DNA from: Cryptomeria japonica
Lineage: Eukaryota > Streptophyta > Pinopsida > Cupressales > Cupressaceae
DNA: 64,000 nucleotides
Assembly: GCF_030272615.1 (NCBI RefSeq)
Contig: NC_081414.1
Span: 5,963,001-6,027,000, forward strand
Direction of reading: 5' to 3'
Program-made: the position numbers and the translations under genes
Part shown: piece after piece, positions 31,747-43,489 of the stretch
How the letters are laid out: each line of letters begins with the position of its first letter
Numbering within the stretch: position 1 is the first letter of the stretch
The notes under the pieces: generated by a model
What the model was told of the DNA's origin: nothing
Databases searched by the model: none
The model's input: the letters and a program-made list of their open reading frames with translations, nothing else

Positions 31747-32820
31747 TGGTGCAGGAGCACCTAGCTTCATTCTCAGCTTCATTTTCATCATAGGTTTGAT
31801 TTTTGTTAGTTTTAAGTTGGAAATTTGTCTAGGATGTTTTTGAGGTTGTTCTAGGTTGTTTGGATGAGTTTTGAACTCATTGTGTGGTTTTGGTTTCTTG
31901 TTTTCATCTTTTTGCTCAAAGTTGCCAGTTTGGTGTTGCCTCGCAAAAATGATGGAAAAATGAGTTTTTAATGTGGTTTTTGTTTTAAAAGTTCTTAGAC
32001 ATGTTTTATGCTTGGGTTTTAGGTGTGAGAAGTGTTTTTAGGTGATTGTTAGTCTTGGAGGTCAATCTTGCATTTTCTAGGCACCAAAAGTTGTCATTTA
32101 GGCATCAAAATGTCAAATTTAAGTGCCCTTGGACATGTACCTGTCCGTACAGGAGGCTAACCAACTTGGAGAGGTATTTAATCTCCTTTTTTAACTATTG
32201 TAAGGGTTGATCATTCGAAGTTATGAAGCATTTTGCAAACTTGCACTAGTTTTACTTGGTTTTTCTCTAGTTTTTAACTCCATGTGAACATCAGTTCGTA
32301 CACCTGCTGTAATTGGCCATACTATTCTTGCATTTTTAGTTTCTATTATGTTTTCTTATGCTTTTCCCTTTGGTGGCATCTAATTTTATCAAGTTTTGAG
32401 TTTGTAGCAAAATTAGTTTGATTTGACAGTTTCATTGCCTTGTCTAGGAAATTGGCAAGGATGCTTGACCAACTTGGCTTCTTGAAGTCCTAAAATGTTC
32501 ATGGCTTCCCAAGAACCAGTTGGTCAACTTTTGAATTATGTAAATACATGTTTTTCTTTCAAGAATGCAGGTGCAAGGATTTATGTGGCCATGGAGCCCT
32601 AGGCAAGTGTGCCATTTGGCTAGGGTCTTGAAGAAATTTGATACTTTGCTCTTCTATAGCAAGTGCATTTAATAGTTGAATAGACTTGCCTTGATGTTTA
32701 AGGTTTTATGTCAAGGAAAAGAGGCTTTCTAAGCCATAAGGAGAATGATTTCATGTTTAGTTTGTGAAAATAATGTAAAAGACAGTGAGTCACTATTTTA
32801 GAGTCAATTTCCTTTCATTA
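31747..32820 (+). repeat. D left LTR, truncated
   Basis: It starts TGGTGCAGGAGCACC and is about 98% identical to 36246-37320. At 32820 it passes straight into protease codons, whereas the right LTR continues for another 1.4 kb. Confidence 0.92.
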
Positions 32821-33400
32821 GAGAAGAGCATTGTTCAAGATAAAGTGCAAAATATTAGGCAAGGTATGTAAGGTGGTTATAGATTCAGGTTCCATAGATA
32901 ACATTATCTTAGAGGAGGTAGTTAGCAAATTGAACCTACCTAGAATGAAGCACAGTGAACCCTACAAGGTAACCTGGTTAAACAAGTGGCAACATGTCCT
33001 AGTGAATGAACAAGCATGGGTAGACTTCAATATAGGTGAATACAAGGATAGGATACTATGTGACATCCTTCCCATGGATGCTTGCCATCTACCATTGGGT
33101 AGACCTTGGCAATTTGATAGAAGGGCACACCATGATGGTGAAAAAAACACATATTCCTTTCAAAAGAATGGCATTGTCTACAAAATTCAGTCCCTTAGTG
33201 AAGAGACAAAGAACAACAAACCACAGGCACCTAAAGTGCTATTAGTCAATGAAAAAGAGTTCATCCAAACCATGAAAGAGGGAGATGGGATTGGTTATGC
33301 ACTTTTAGTGAAACCTAAGGATGATAAGAAAGAAAAACAAGTTGAGAACCCACAAGAAGAGCAGAAAATTCTTGATAACTTTAAGGGAATCATCGGTGAT
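32821..33400 (+). pseudogene. D protease and linker (gag-less)
   Basis: The first codons after the LTR break are RRALFKIKCKILGKVCK, aligning with the B protease start QRKTLFKTTCKYHGKVCK. The active site reads VIDSGSID, keeping D-S-G. DILPMDACHLPLGRPW follows. The frame runs on into RT without a stop. No start codon or gag lies upstream, so this part could be made only from a read-through transcript. Confidence 0.85.
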
Positions 33401-34417
33401 GGACAACCAGCAACATTACCTCCTCCTAGAGCCATTAGTCATCAAATTGACTTTATACCAGGAGCTTCTTTTCCAAACAAAGCAGCATACAAGATGACTC
33501 CTAAACAGAACAAAGAGGTAGCTAGACAGATTCAAGAGTTATTAGATCAAGGGTTAATAAGAAAGAGTATAAGTCCTTGTGCCGTACCCACTGTGTTAGC
33601 ACCTAAGAAAGGGGGCACATGGAGACTATGCATAGACTCTAGAGCTATCAACAAGATCACAATAAGATACAGATTCCCTATTCCCAGGATAGAAGATTTG
33701 ATGGATTATTTAGGGGGTGCGAGGTATTTCTCCAAAATAGACTTAAAAAGTGGTTACCATCAGATAAGAATAAAAGAGGGTGATGAGTGGAAAAGTGCTT
33801 TCAAAACAAATGAGGGTCTTTATGAATGGTTGGTTATGCCTTTTGGACTCTCTAATGCTCCTAGTACCTTTATGAGGTTAATGAATGAAGTATTGCAGGA
33901 TTTACTCAGTAAGTTTGTGGTAGTCTACTTAGATGATATACTCATTTTTAGTAAGACTAAAGAGGAGCATTTGAAACACTTAGCTATTGTTTTGCATAGA
34001 TTATCTAATGAGCAGTTAACCATAAATCTTGAAAAATGTGATTTTATGCAGCAAGAGCTAGTCTGTCTTGGTTTTGTTGTGTCCAGTGGAGATCTTAAGA
34101 TGGATCAATCTAAAGTTGCAGCCATAACAAGTTGGCCAACCCCACAATCAGCCAATGAAGTTAGGAGTTTTCATGGTCTAGCCCAGTTTTATAGGAAGTT
34201 TATCAGAGGTTTCAGTGAGATTTGTGCACCCATGTTAGATACAATAAAAGGGGGTCATAAGGTCAAGTTTCAATGGACAGAAGCAGCTAATAAGGGGTTT
34301 GAGTTACTCAAAACTAGAGTTGCTACACAGCCATTGTTAATCCTTCCTAGTTTTGATAAACTCTTTACCATAGAATGTGATGCCAGTCATCTTGCAGTAG
34401 GTGCAGTCTTGAGTTAG
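33400..34417 (+). pseudogene. D reverse transcriptase and RNase H start
   Basis: An open frame continuous with protease covers GGTWRLCIDSRAINKITI, FSKIDLKSGYHQI, VMPFGLSNAPSTFM and the catalytic YLDDILIFS at about 33930. The connection GLAQFYRKFIRGFSEICAPML and the RNase H start CDASHLAVGAVLS follow. It ends at a TAG (34415-34417) where B has a Gln codon. All RT motifs are intact; this is the best preserved RT in the window. Confidence 0.93.
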
Positions 34418-35053
34418 GATAATAGACCAGTTGCTTTCTTTAGTGAAAAAATGAATGATGCAAAGAAAAAGCATTCATCTTATGATTTAGAGTTATATGC
34501 ATTGGTGCAGGCACTCAGGAAGTGGAGGCATTACTTGCTTCCTAAAGAATTTGTTGTGTATACAGACGACAAAGCAATTAGTTTCTTGAATTCTCAAGAT
34601 AAACTCAACCATAGGCATGTGAAATGGGTAGAGTACCTACAAGCATATACCTTTACTCTTAAGCACAAGAAAGGCCAATGTAACAAAGTAGCTGATGCTT
34701 TAAGTAGGAGATTGTTGACTATTCAGGAGATCCAAGTTAAGAGTATTGGGATTGATTGCTTTCAAGATTTATATCCTAATGATGATGATTTTGCTGCTGC
34801 TTATAAAGTTTGTCTTGCTTTTGAGAATCATTTCCATAGTGAGTATGCTGACTATACATTACAGAATGGTTTGTTATTCAGGGGAGGATAGATATGTGTT
34901 CCTAAAGGTTCCATGAGAGAAAATCTCATCCAAGAGAAACACAATGGGTTTTTGAGTGGGCATTTTGGTCTCAATAAGACCTTAGAGTTGGTTCAATGCT
35001 TTTATTACTAGCCTAAGATGTAGAGAGATGTTCGGAGGTATGTTGAATAGTGC
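34418..35053 (+). pseudogene. D RNase H C-terminal part and integrase zinc region
   Basis: 34451-34887 encodes SSYDLELYALVQALRKW, VVYTDDKAISFLNSQDK and NKVADALSRR. Stops occur at about 34888, 35010, 35022 and 35049. At least three are TAG codons standing where the family has Gln or Trp. The zinc motif around HNGFLSGHFG and CMVCQ is recognisable. Confidence 0.85.
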
Positions 35054-36061
35054 ATGGTATGTCAGAAGGCCAAAGGTAATAGCACTAATGCTGGTTTATA
35101 TCAGCCACTTCCCATTCCTTCTAGGCCATGGGAGTGCATCAGTATGGATTTTGTTGTAGGTTTACCAAAGACAAAAATAGGGCATGACAGTATCTTTGTG
35201 GTTATTGACAGATTTATTAAAATGGCTCACTTTATACCTGGCAAAACTACTAATGATGCTAGTCATATTGCTTTCCTTTTCTTCAAAGAAGTTGTCAGAA
35301 TACATGGTTTGCCATCTAGCATTGTATCAGATAGAGATGTTAAGTTTTTGGGTCATTATTGGAAGACTTTGTGGAAGAAATTGGGTACTAACTTGTCTTT
35401 TGGCTCAGCTTACCATCCACAGACAGATGGCCAAACAGAAGTGGTGAATAGAACATTGGGTAATCTACTTAGATGTCTCACTGAGGAGTATGGACAAAGC
35501 TGGGATCAGCTCATCCCACAAGCAGAGTTTGCTTACAATGATAGTGTAAACAGATCCACTGGTAAGAATTCATTACAGATTGTTTATGGTATGCACCCAA
35601 GAGGTGTTTTTGAGTTACATGATGTGACTAACTTGCAACATGTTAGTGGGACAGCAGAAGATATGGCACAATCTCTAAAAGAGATACATGAACAGGTTAA
35701 GCAGTCTTTGCGGGACAACACAACAAGAGTCAAGGCAAGGGTGGATGCTTCAAAGAGGGATGTCCAATTCTTAGTTGGAGATTTTGTGATGGTACATATC
35801 AACAAGTCTAGATTGCAAAAGGGAGTTCCTACCAAGTTACAGATGAGAGGATTTGGACCTTGCAGGATTTTGGCTAAGTATGGTCCAAATGCCTATAAAA
35901 TTGATTTACCTGTTGATGTTTCATTGTCTCCTATCTTTAATGTTGTAGATTTGGTACCTTTCAAGGGGCAACCTCCAGAAGAGACTCAGAGAGCTTCATA
36001 CATTTCTCATTCCCTTTCTGATCTATCTATCCCCTCTTCTTCTTCTCCCATTCCTGAATAG
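35054..36061 (+). pseudogene. D integrase core
   Basis: An open frame of 335 codons contains SMDFVVGLP, VSDRDVKFLG and GQTEVVNRTLGN, so the D, D, E triad is intact, unlike B. The C-terminal GPCRILAKYGPNAYKIDLP domain is present. It ends at a TAG (36059-36061) directly before the chromodomain, again where a Gln codon is expected. Confidence 0.92.
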
Positions 36062-36223
36062 GTACTTGATTCTAGAATCATCAAAAAGACTAGAAAGCAT
36101 GACTACCTTGAGCATTTGATCAAGTGGAAAGATCAACCAGCTTCTGAAGCCACTTGGATACCTGAAAGTGACTTCACCAAGGCTGGTATTCCTCTCTCTT
36201 TTCTACCCAAAGGAGTCACATGA
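36062..36223 (+). pseudogene. D chromodomain, right copy
   Basis: In the same frame as integrase but after the TAG: VLDSRIIKKTRKHDYLEHL, IKWKD, ATWIPESDFTKAG, ending KGVT and TGA. Cage aromatics Y, W and W are kept. Its second half is duplicated at 31589-31746. Confidence 0.92.
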
Positions 36224-36245
36224 CTTCTTTGTCACCGGGGGAGTA

Positions 36246-38734
36246 TGGTGTAGGAACACCTAGCTTCATTCTCAGCTTCATTTTCATCACAAGTTTGATT
36301 TTGGTTAGTTTTAAGTTGGAAATTTGTCTAGGATGTTTTTGAGGTTGTTCTAGGTTGTTTGGATGAGTTTTGAACTCATTGTGTGGTTTTGGTTTCTTGT
36401 TTTCATCTTTTTGCTCAAAGTTGCTAGTTTGGTGTTGCCTCGCAAAAATGATGGAAAAATGAGTTTTTAATGTGGTTTTTGTTTTAAAAGTGCTTATACA
36501 TGTTTTATGCTTGGGTTTTAGGTGTGAGAAGTGTTTTTAGGTGATTGTTAGTCTTGGAGGTCAATCTTGCATTTTCTAGGCACCAAAAGTTGTCATTTAG
36601 GCATCAAAATGTCAAATTTAAGTGGCCTTGGACATGTACCTATCCGTACAGGAGGCTAACCAACTTGGAGAGGTATTTAATCTCCTTTTTTAACTATTTT
36701 AAGGGTTGATCATTCGAAGTTATGAAGCATTTTGCAAACTTGCACTAGTTTTACCTGGTTTTTCTCTAGTTTTTAACTCCATGTGAACATCAGTCCGTAC
36801 ACCTGCTGTAATTGGCCATACTGTTCTTGCATTTTTAGTTTCTATTATGTTTTCTTATGCTTTTCCCTTTGGTGGCATCTAATTTTATCAAGTTTTGAGT
36901 TTGTAGCAAAATTAGTTTGATTTGACAGTTTCATTGCCTTGTCTAGGAAATTGGCAAGGATGCTTGACCAACTTGGCTTCTTGAAGTCCTAAAATGTTCA
37001 TGGCTTCCCAAGAACTAGTTGGTCAACTTTTGAATTAATTAAATACATGTTTTTCTTTGAAGAATGCAGGTGCAAGGATTTATGTGGCCATGGAGCCCTA
37101 GGCAAGTGTGCCATTTGGCTAGGGTCTTGAAGAAATTTGATACTTTGCTCTTCTATAGCAAGTGCATTTAATAGTTGAATAGACTTTCCTTGATGTTTAA
37201 GGTTTTATGTCAAGGAAAAGAGGCTTTCTAAGCCATAAGGAGAATGATTTCATGTTTAGTTTGTGAAAATAATGTAAAAGACAGTGAGTCACTATTTTAG
37301 AGTCAATTTCCTTTCATTAGCCTACTCTCCACCATACATTGGAGCTTGTAAGGTTTTGTACCTCCTTCTAATTGCTTGCAAACAAGAACAAGGAGTGATT
37401 TTGCTGTTATCTATGGGTTTGAAGTTGCCAAGATCAATCAATGATCTTTGAGGCAAGGTTGTAATGCCAGTTGGCTCTCACAGTCAACTAGGACTAAGTT
37501 TTACATTTTCTTTTGAAGTTATAAATGTAATATTCTCCTTCAAAATGATAGGTATGAAGGTCAATAAACCATTAAAGACAGAGCCTTGTTAAGGAGCACA
37601 AAATAGACTTTTTGTAAAGAGTTTTAACAGTGAAAGTGCAGGGATGAAGTGGAAAAAAACAATGAAAAGAGGAAAGTGTAGTGACAGTTAGTTGACAGCG
37701 GATACTCCAATGCTTTGTAATTTGCTGAATGCCTTTTGTGTAGGGCTAACATGATCCATTTCTTGTCATTAATGATATCAATGTTCACATTCTTTGTATT
37801 GCAATTGGTTCTCATGCAAAAGTTGTGTTTGTAGAAAGCAAGATTTAAAAGTTGTCAATGTTGCTCACTCCCTATGAGCCATTTTGTAAATTCTTGTTCT
37901 CCAACCCTATGAAGGTGAAAAACTACTTAATTTTGGTCTAAATAGCATGAGACATGGTAGTAATGAGGTTTCATGGTTCCCTTTGAAGATTTCCAATTTA
38001 CAAATTGATTCTTGCCTCCAAAACCCTTCCAAACCGTCGTTTTTGCACTCATTTTTGGGACAGTCATAGAGAAGACTTAAGGGATCCTAAACCTTAGAAA
38101 ATATTCAAGTATTCCCAAAAGGGTATCCATATATGTAAATATTTTAGTCTGGAAGTCCATCTCTTGAGAAAGGTGAGCACAAAACCCCAAATGGAGGGCT
38201 AATTCATTGTAGCCCATTTTAGGCCTCAAAATTAAGTTTTTGTCAAATCGGGTACAAACATGAAGGATGTAAGGCATAAAGTTCATCAATAATAGTCAAA
38301 ATGAGTCATCCTTTTATGAATTTAACCTTTTTTATGGGAAAGACTCCAAAATTTAGGTTGCAGCACTTGTGAAGGCTTCTACAGTCCAAAACGTAGAAGA
38401 CCCAAAAAACACCCAAGGAAACAAAACTTGTCTCAAACTCATAATTCACTAAGAGGAGTCCTTGTGCAGTTAGAGAGCAGATCAAGAATAGAGGATTGAA
38501 TGCCAATTGGGTGAGTAAGGAGTTGGATTACCAAACCAGAGTGATTATGGAGTTGAAGCCCTTGAGTAGCCAAGGAAAATTTGACATAGGGAGGTGGAAC
38601 AAGGTGAGTTGTCAAATTGCCTTTGAGCCAATTTGCACTCTGTCCTTGGCGACTACACTTTGAAACTAGTAAGGATCTATCACTTAGCAAACATACCAGC
38701 AACTTTACAACCACCTTGCACTATCCTCCCTATC
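36246..38734 (+). repeat. D right LTR (about 2.5 kb)
   Basis: It starts TGGTGTAGGAACACC after the polypurine tract and ends CTATCA. The first 1075 bp match the left LTR. The remaining 1.4 kb (37321-38734) has no second copy in the window, so the LTR end is inferred from the CA dinucleotide and the following ACTAG. I see no gene in it. Confidence 0.75.
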
Positions 38735-38739
38735 AACTA

Positions 38740-39717
38740 GCCTTAATTCTTCTAGTCATATCACATCCCTAAATTTGCGGAAGTCACTTCTCAAATTCGG
38801 AAGAAAGTCTTCTAAATGCATTTAAGACTTTATCTCTTCAACAAGTTAGCTTTTTGAGTTCCCCAAATTTGTAAGGCTCTTACAAGTTTATCTCCGAAGT
38901 CTCCCAAACCATTAATGGTTAACTCAACCTTACCACATGATTAGAGACTTTCTCTCTAACTCAACCTTCATCTAACCCAAGGGTCTCATCAAGTTCTCAT
39001 TGCTTTGACTCTAGTTATCCCATTTAACCCTTACACAAGAGTTTACCCTTTGGGTAAAAGGTTTATCCATTGGTTATCCAGTATCTCAACCACAACCTTA
39101 CCTCCTAAGGTTACCCCCATGTCTTCTTAGGCATTTAATGCCTCTTACATCTCCTCTGAAGCCACCTCTTATTGACAATTGTCACCATTTCATTGGTGAA
39201 AATTGTAAACATTGATTGAGTAACTTTCAATCCTAGCCCTTGTTAAGATTTCTCAATCTTAACCATTCATTTCACTATTTTCTCTATAAATAGAGCTCAC
39301 TTTCTTCATTATAGACATCCAAGTTTTCATGCATCTACACTATAGTCTAATTGTATCAAGCATTTAGCCTCTATTTGTTAGAATAACATTTTTAGCATTT
39401 AGAAGCATTTCATATCATAGCACATCCATGTTAGTATATCATGTTAGTATAGTTTGTTAATATCTTTACCATAGCTTAATCATAATCATAGCTTAGTATC
39501 ATATCTTAAACACCATCAACATATCATATAGATCTTAGATGCATTCATGCATATAGATCATTTTAACACTCTTTCTTGGAGTTGTCATTCCTAAGTCATT
39601 TGCTCAATGATCTGAGAGAAAAACATTGACTTAAGGGATCCTATGAGATATAGAACAATGAGACACATCTTGGGAAGTTAACTTGTTTAAACTAGTTTAA
39701 ATTAGGTAGCCTTTACA
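38740..39717 (+). repeat. C 3' LTR, second part
   Basis: It aligns with the A LTR from the GGAGTCACTTCTCAAAGAC block (about 22097) through the TATA box (39284-39295) and the stretch after it. The end near 39717 (CCTTTACA) is set by length and a CA ending only. Confidence 0.6.
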
Positions 39718-39823
39718 CTCAAAAGTTTCATTGGCATGTTAGCTTTTTTATTTCAATATTAGTATTTTGATCACCATAAATCTAAGCATACAACAAGCAA
39801 ATTTTTTAAAAACTTTGGGGCTA
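39718..39823 (-). other. Probable J leader stub
   Basis: About 105 bp between the inferred C LTR end and the J primer site. No feature is recognised. It should be the first internal bases of J, with the rest of J left of the window. Confidence 0.4.
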
Positions 39824-39842
39824 GGCCCCACAGTGGGCGCCA
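39824..39842 (-). promoter_or_regulatory. J primer-binding site, tRNA-Lys type
   Basis: Minus-strand TGGCGCCCACTGTGGGGCC is close to the complement of the plant tRNA-Lys 3' end (GGCCCCAC.GTGGGCGCCA). It lies seven bases from the LTR end CACACA. Confidence 0.85.
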
Positions 39843-39849
39843 AAATTTA

Positions 39850-40977
39850 TGTGTGCAAAAATATAGTGATTAATCCATTGAAAGCATTTAAATCACACAT
39901 ACTCAATGAAACATTAAATTGAGGAAACAAAATAAAATAATTAGTACACTCCCCAATATCATCTCATCGCTCCCTAGCCTTGAGGACTTTGTCAGTTCAT
40001 TTGGTGGCTCTCAGATGCATGATCTTTGACAAAGTGACAACCCAAAAAAATGGGAATTGATATGCAAGATAAGATGCAAAAATCTAATCTATTTTTATGC
40101 AAATATACATTATGATGATTAAGCTATCATGAAATCCATTATTACAATGATGATATACTATTGTTATGATGCTAATGCTACTTTAATGCTAAGATAACTA
40201 TGGTATGATTGCTGAAAATGTTGATAAAATATTGACATAATCTTGATAATGATGCTAATGTTTTTTTGTCATTGCCAAAAGAGGGGGTATTTATAGGATT
40301 TTTATGACCAGAGGTGAGGTGGCAAGAATCAACAGTATAGATTCAGTCTGGATAAATTGACAATCGAGATTGAAGAATTTGGGAGGTTGAGGAGAAGGAC
40401 ACTTGTCATTCCTAAGGAGATAAGTGGCAAAGAATCTCCAACCATATGCAAACAAAGGGGCAAATGGCATGGAGATGAGAGACATGTGGCATAAGTGCCA
40501 TGTGTCTCCAAGAGAGGGTGGACACTCCAAAAATGGTTAGGATAAGAGGTTGGAGAGGATAGGTTTACTTAACCTGTGGTTAGACTAGGGGTTGGCTAGA
40601 AGAAGGTTAGGTTAGGGAGTGGTTAGGAGTTAGGACGCGTGCTTAAATTTGAATTTAAAATTCAGATTTGATGGGGAGGGAATAATTAAATAAACAAATT
40701 AATTAAATTCATTTATTTAATTAGGAAATAGAAGAAATTGATTTTGGTGGGATGAATTAAGAAAATGAACCATATAAACAAATTTTTTAATTCATTTATA
40801 TAGTAGAAAAATGAATTAGGAAATAGAAGAAATTGATTTTGGTGGGATGAATTAAGAAAATTAATCATATAAACAAATTATTTAATTCATTTATATAGTA
40901 GAATAATAAAGGTCATTAATTAAATGTTTTTCATATTTAATTAATTCGATTTTCCAGACCGATTTTAAGTGTATACA
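39850..40977 (-). repeat. J 5' LTR
   Basis: On the minus strand it runs TGTATACACT to TGCACACA. It has a TATA-like CCTATAAATACCCCC near 40285-40300 and two near-identical copies of about 105 bp at about 40730-40905. It is followed by the primer site, so this is a 5' LTR. On the plus side it abuts G pol codons at 40978. The TSD cannot be tested because the other J end is outside the window. Confidence 0.8.
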
Positions 40978-41770
40978 AGTAGAAGACCATTGCCTTCATC
41001 TTCATAAAATATTCATTAGGACTCTTGAGTATGGAATCTATTTGAACCCTACAAAGTGTAATTTTGTTGGTACCAAAGGTAAATTCTTGGGTCATATTGT
41101 TTTAAAGGAGAAGAATTAGGATAGATCCAGAAAGAGTATCATCAATAGATAAGATGCCTATTCCAAAAACTGTGAAATCCATTAAGTCATTCTTTGGCTA
41201 GAATAATTTTATTAGAATGCTTATCTCTAACTTTGCGGAAATTGTAAAGCCCATTTCAAAAATGTTGAAGAAATGGGCCAAGATTGATTGGACTATGGAA
41301 GCAATGGATGATTTTGTGGCTATTAAGAGAGTATTCAAAGAAGCTTTGGTGTTGAAGTCTCCAAATTTTAGCAAGCCTTTTCAAATTTTCTCTTTTGCTT
41401 CCTTTCACATAGTTGTAGTTGTAATTCTTCAAAAGAACAATGAGAGATATGAAAAACCCATAGCATTTTACAAAAAGTCTCTTCAAGCTGTAGAACTAAA
41501 GTATGACATAGAAAAAAAGTAGGCATATGAATTTGTGAAGGCTGTCAAGAATTTTAGGCCTTATCTTGTAGAGTTCAATATCGATGTCCAAATTACCAAG
41601 TTGTTTATAGGGAAAGGGTTGGCAAAGCTCATGGCAAAGGAAATATTGGAAGCTACATAAGTAAATGATTTATCTAACTCAAGAAAATACTTGTAGCTTA
41701 CAACACACTCCATGTCATACAAACATATTATATTTTTTAAAACATATAAAATGTCCAGAGGGTTCGACAA
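40978..41770 (+). pseudogene. G RT thumb and RNase H remnant
   Basis: Codons begin just after the expected YxDD site: VEDHCLHLHKIF, then NPTKCNFVGTKGKFLGHIV, the connection (ISNFAEIVKPISKML), and RNase H with a degenerate VVVVILQKNNERYEKPIAFYKKSL. Stops occur at about 41119, 41200, 41520 and later. The catalytic Asp of the first RNase H motif is not recognisable. The lineage is not chromoviral by sequence and shows no second RNase H. I cannot place it further. Confidence 0.85.
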
Positions 41771-41786
41771 ATAATCAAAAAGAACT

Positions 41787-42957
41787 TTGAAAATTCAAGC
41801 CCAAAAATATGTCTTCATTAGTGGGGATTTAAATTTTAGGGATTGGGATGGTGTCCTATTACTATGTCTAGATGAGCATCAGGTGAAGGTTGTATTGAAA
41901 GAAATGCATTCAGGAGTATGTGGTGGCCATTTCACAACAAAAACTACTACTCATAAGATTCTATGGGTAGGTTACTATTGGCATACCTTGTTCCATGATA
42001 CTCATGCTTATGTCAGAAAATGTGAGCCATGTTAGAAGTTCTTATGTAATTTCAAGTACTTAGACACATTACCTCTTAGACCAATGCAAGTTGAAGCCCC
42101 TTTTCATTAATGGGGTGTTGATTTTATTGGTGAGATGGTTGATAAATCTAGTGGTGGATATAAATGGATCTTGGTTGCTACTGATTACTTTACAAAATGG
42201 ATAGAAGCAGTCCTAACTAAGCAAGCAACCAACAAAGTGGTTATTGATATTTTGATGAGCAATATTATTACTAGATTTGGAGTACCAATGAGGTTAATAG
42301 TGGAAAATGCTATGTTTTTCAGATCATAAGAGTTCATTGAGTTTTGTGGGTCATATGGCATAAACATCTCATATTCCTCACCATACCACCCACAAGGAAA
42401 TGGATAGGTTGAGTCAATAAATAAGAGTATTTTGAATATCATCAAGATTACACTTGAGAAAAATAAGAAGGCCTGGGATTCAAAATTAAGGATGGCATTG
42501 TGGGCTGACAGGACAACCATCAAGAAGGAAACAAGGAAGTTGCCATTTGAACTAGTATATGAGAGAGAATCTAGGTTGCCTATGAATAATTTATTACCAG
42601 TATATAAATTAATTCAAGAAAATGATTGGGATATACCAAACTCAATGGATCAAAGAATGGAGAAACTTGCAAAGTTCGAAAAAGTCAAGAGTGATGCTCA
42701 TAAAAGAAATATGAAGTTACAACAACAGAATAAGTATTTGTTTGATAAATGAGACTCTGACAAAAGGTTTAACATTCATGATTTAGTTCTGATGTGAAAT
42801 GCAATAAATTAGGACAAAGGAAAGCATGAAAAGTTTGAAGCTTTGTGGTTAGGACCATATGTTGTAGCTGACAAGAATGGAGAAGACTCATATTTCTTGA
42901 AAAAAAATGGAAGGTGAAATCCAAGAGCAACCACTGCATGGATAGTTCCTTAATCAT
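41787..42957 (+). pseudogene. G integrase remnant
   Basis: The zinc motif reads HSGVCGGH with VRKCEPC. Catalytic blocks are WGVDFIGEM, then IVENAMFF where the family has VxDNxxxF (Asp to Glu), and PQGNG-stop-VESINKS keeping the Glu. Stops lie near 42036, 42108, 42330 and 42405. The C-terminal GPYVVADKNGEDSYFLKK block ends near 42910. This is the oldest-looking pol in the window. Confidence 0.88.
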
Positions 42958-43485
42958 TTATTTACTTAAATTTCTGCACCATGCATAGTACATTAGTGTA
43001 CATTTGTATATATTTCTTGATTTTTTCGGTAGTTTTCTCCTTAATGATTCCAGATTATTGCCCCGATTTAGATGATCAAGCATTCCCAACTAGAGCCATT
43101 GTTAGGACTATTAAAATTTTCTAGAATCTTACTAAGGTATTCTCTTTATGCCCCTTGTAGGGTTAGAGTTTTTGAAATTTTGTCTTAGTCCTCAACAAAT
43201 TTTATTTTCCCTAGGTGTGTGTCCTCATTTTTCTAATTTAGTGTTGAGTAGTTGAAATAGTCGATGGGATCCTTAGTCATAACATTGAGGGTTTTAATCA
43301 TCTGTTTACCGATACCTTATGTTAGAAGTTGAATGTACTTACTAGTAAAAAACTGCCCAAAATTCACCTAACATCTTATCCTAACTTTTAAATTTCCTAG
43401 TGCTTAAATTCCCCATGACCACTTGACTCTCAAGTCCTAAGTAACCACGTTTTGAATTTCTATACTTAATTTGAAATATCGCCTC
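42958..43485 (+). other. Unassigned DNA downstream of G integrase
   Basis: AT-rich, with no frame or repeat recognised. It is probably the 3' region of G. Confidence 0.35.
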
Positions 43486-43489
43486 CACC

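Larger units (their letters stand above)
31595..38734 (+). mobile_element. Element D: rearranged chromovirus
   Basis: The order is chromodomain end, truncated LTR (31747-32820), protease, RT, RNase H, integrase, chromodomain, LTR (36246-38734). Gag, the primer site and the end of the left LTR are missing. The right LTR ends CTATCA and is followed by ACTAG (38735-38739). ACTAG also stands at 31590-31594, a plausible TSD that overlaps element sequence on the left. The host is the C 3' LTR. LTR overlap differs by about 1.6% by eye. Confidence 0.85.
1..39717 (+). mobile_element. Element C: Tat-like Ty3/gypsy retrotransposon with antisense PMD remnant, host of the K/B/A nest and of D
   Basis: C survives as 1-3285 and about 30931-31594 plus 38740 to about 39717; the rest of the span is later insertions. 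The left part matches the 3' region of element A in order: an antisense plant-mobile-domain remnant, a GCGCTA-rich cluster, then a stretch alignable to A 21140-21480. The right part resumes at the same point of the A sequence (an A-rich tract, then CTCCCGAGGGGGCAT), reaches a polypurine tract at 31130-31149 and enters a 3' LTR at 31150. The 5' LTR, gag and pol lie left of the window. The 3' boundary near 39717 is inferred from the A LTR length, not from a seen TSD. Confidence 0.65.

Noticed and set aside
35584-35835. Minus-strand open frame inside D integrase
   Set aside because: Shadow of the plus-strand integrase frame.
31584-38746. CTTAA as the TSD of D
   Set aside because: CTTAA does flank the insert (31584-31588, 38742-38746), but using it would make the right end CTAGC instead of CA. 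ACTAG with a CA-ended LTR fits integrase better. The choice remains open.
3286-40977. K and J LTRs as the two ends of one element
   Set aside because: They share only their tips and general AT-rich style; the bodies do not align as a pair of LTRs should, and K lies within C whereas J surrounds C.
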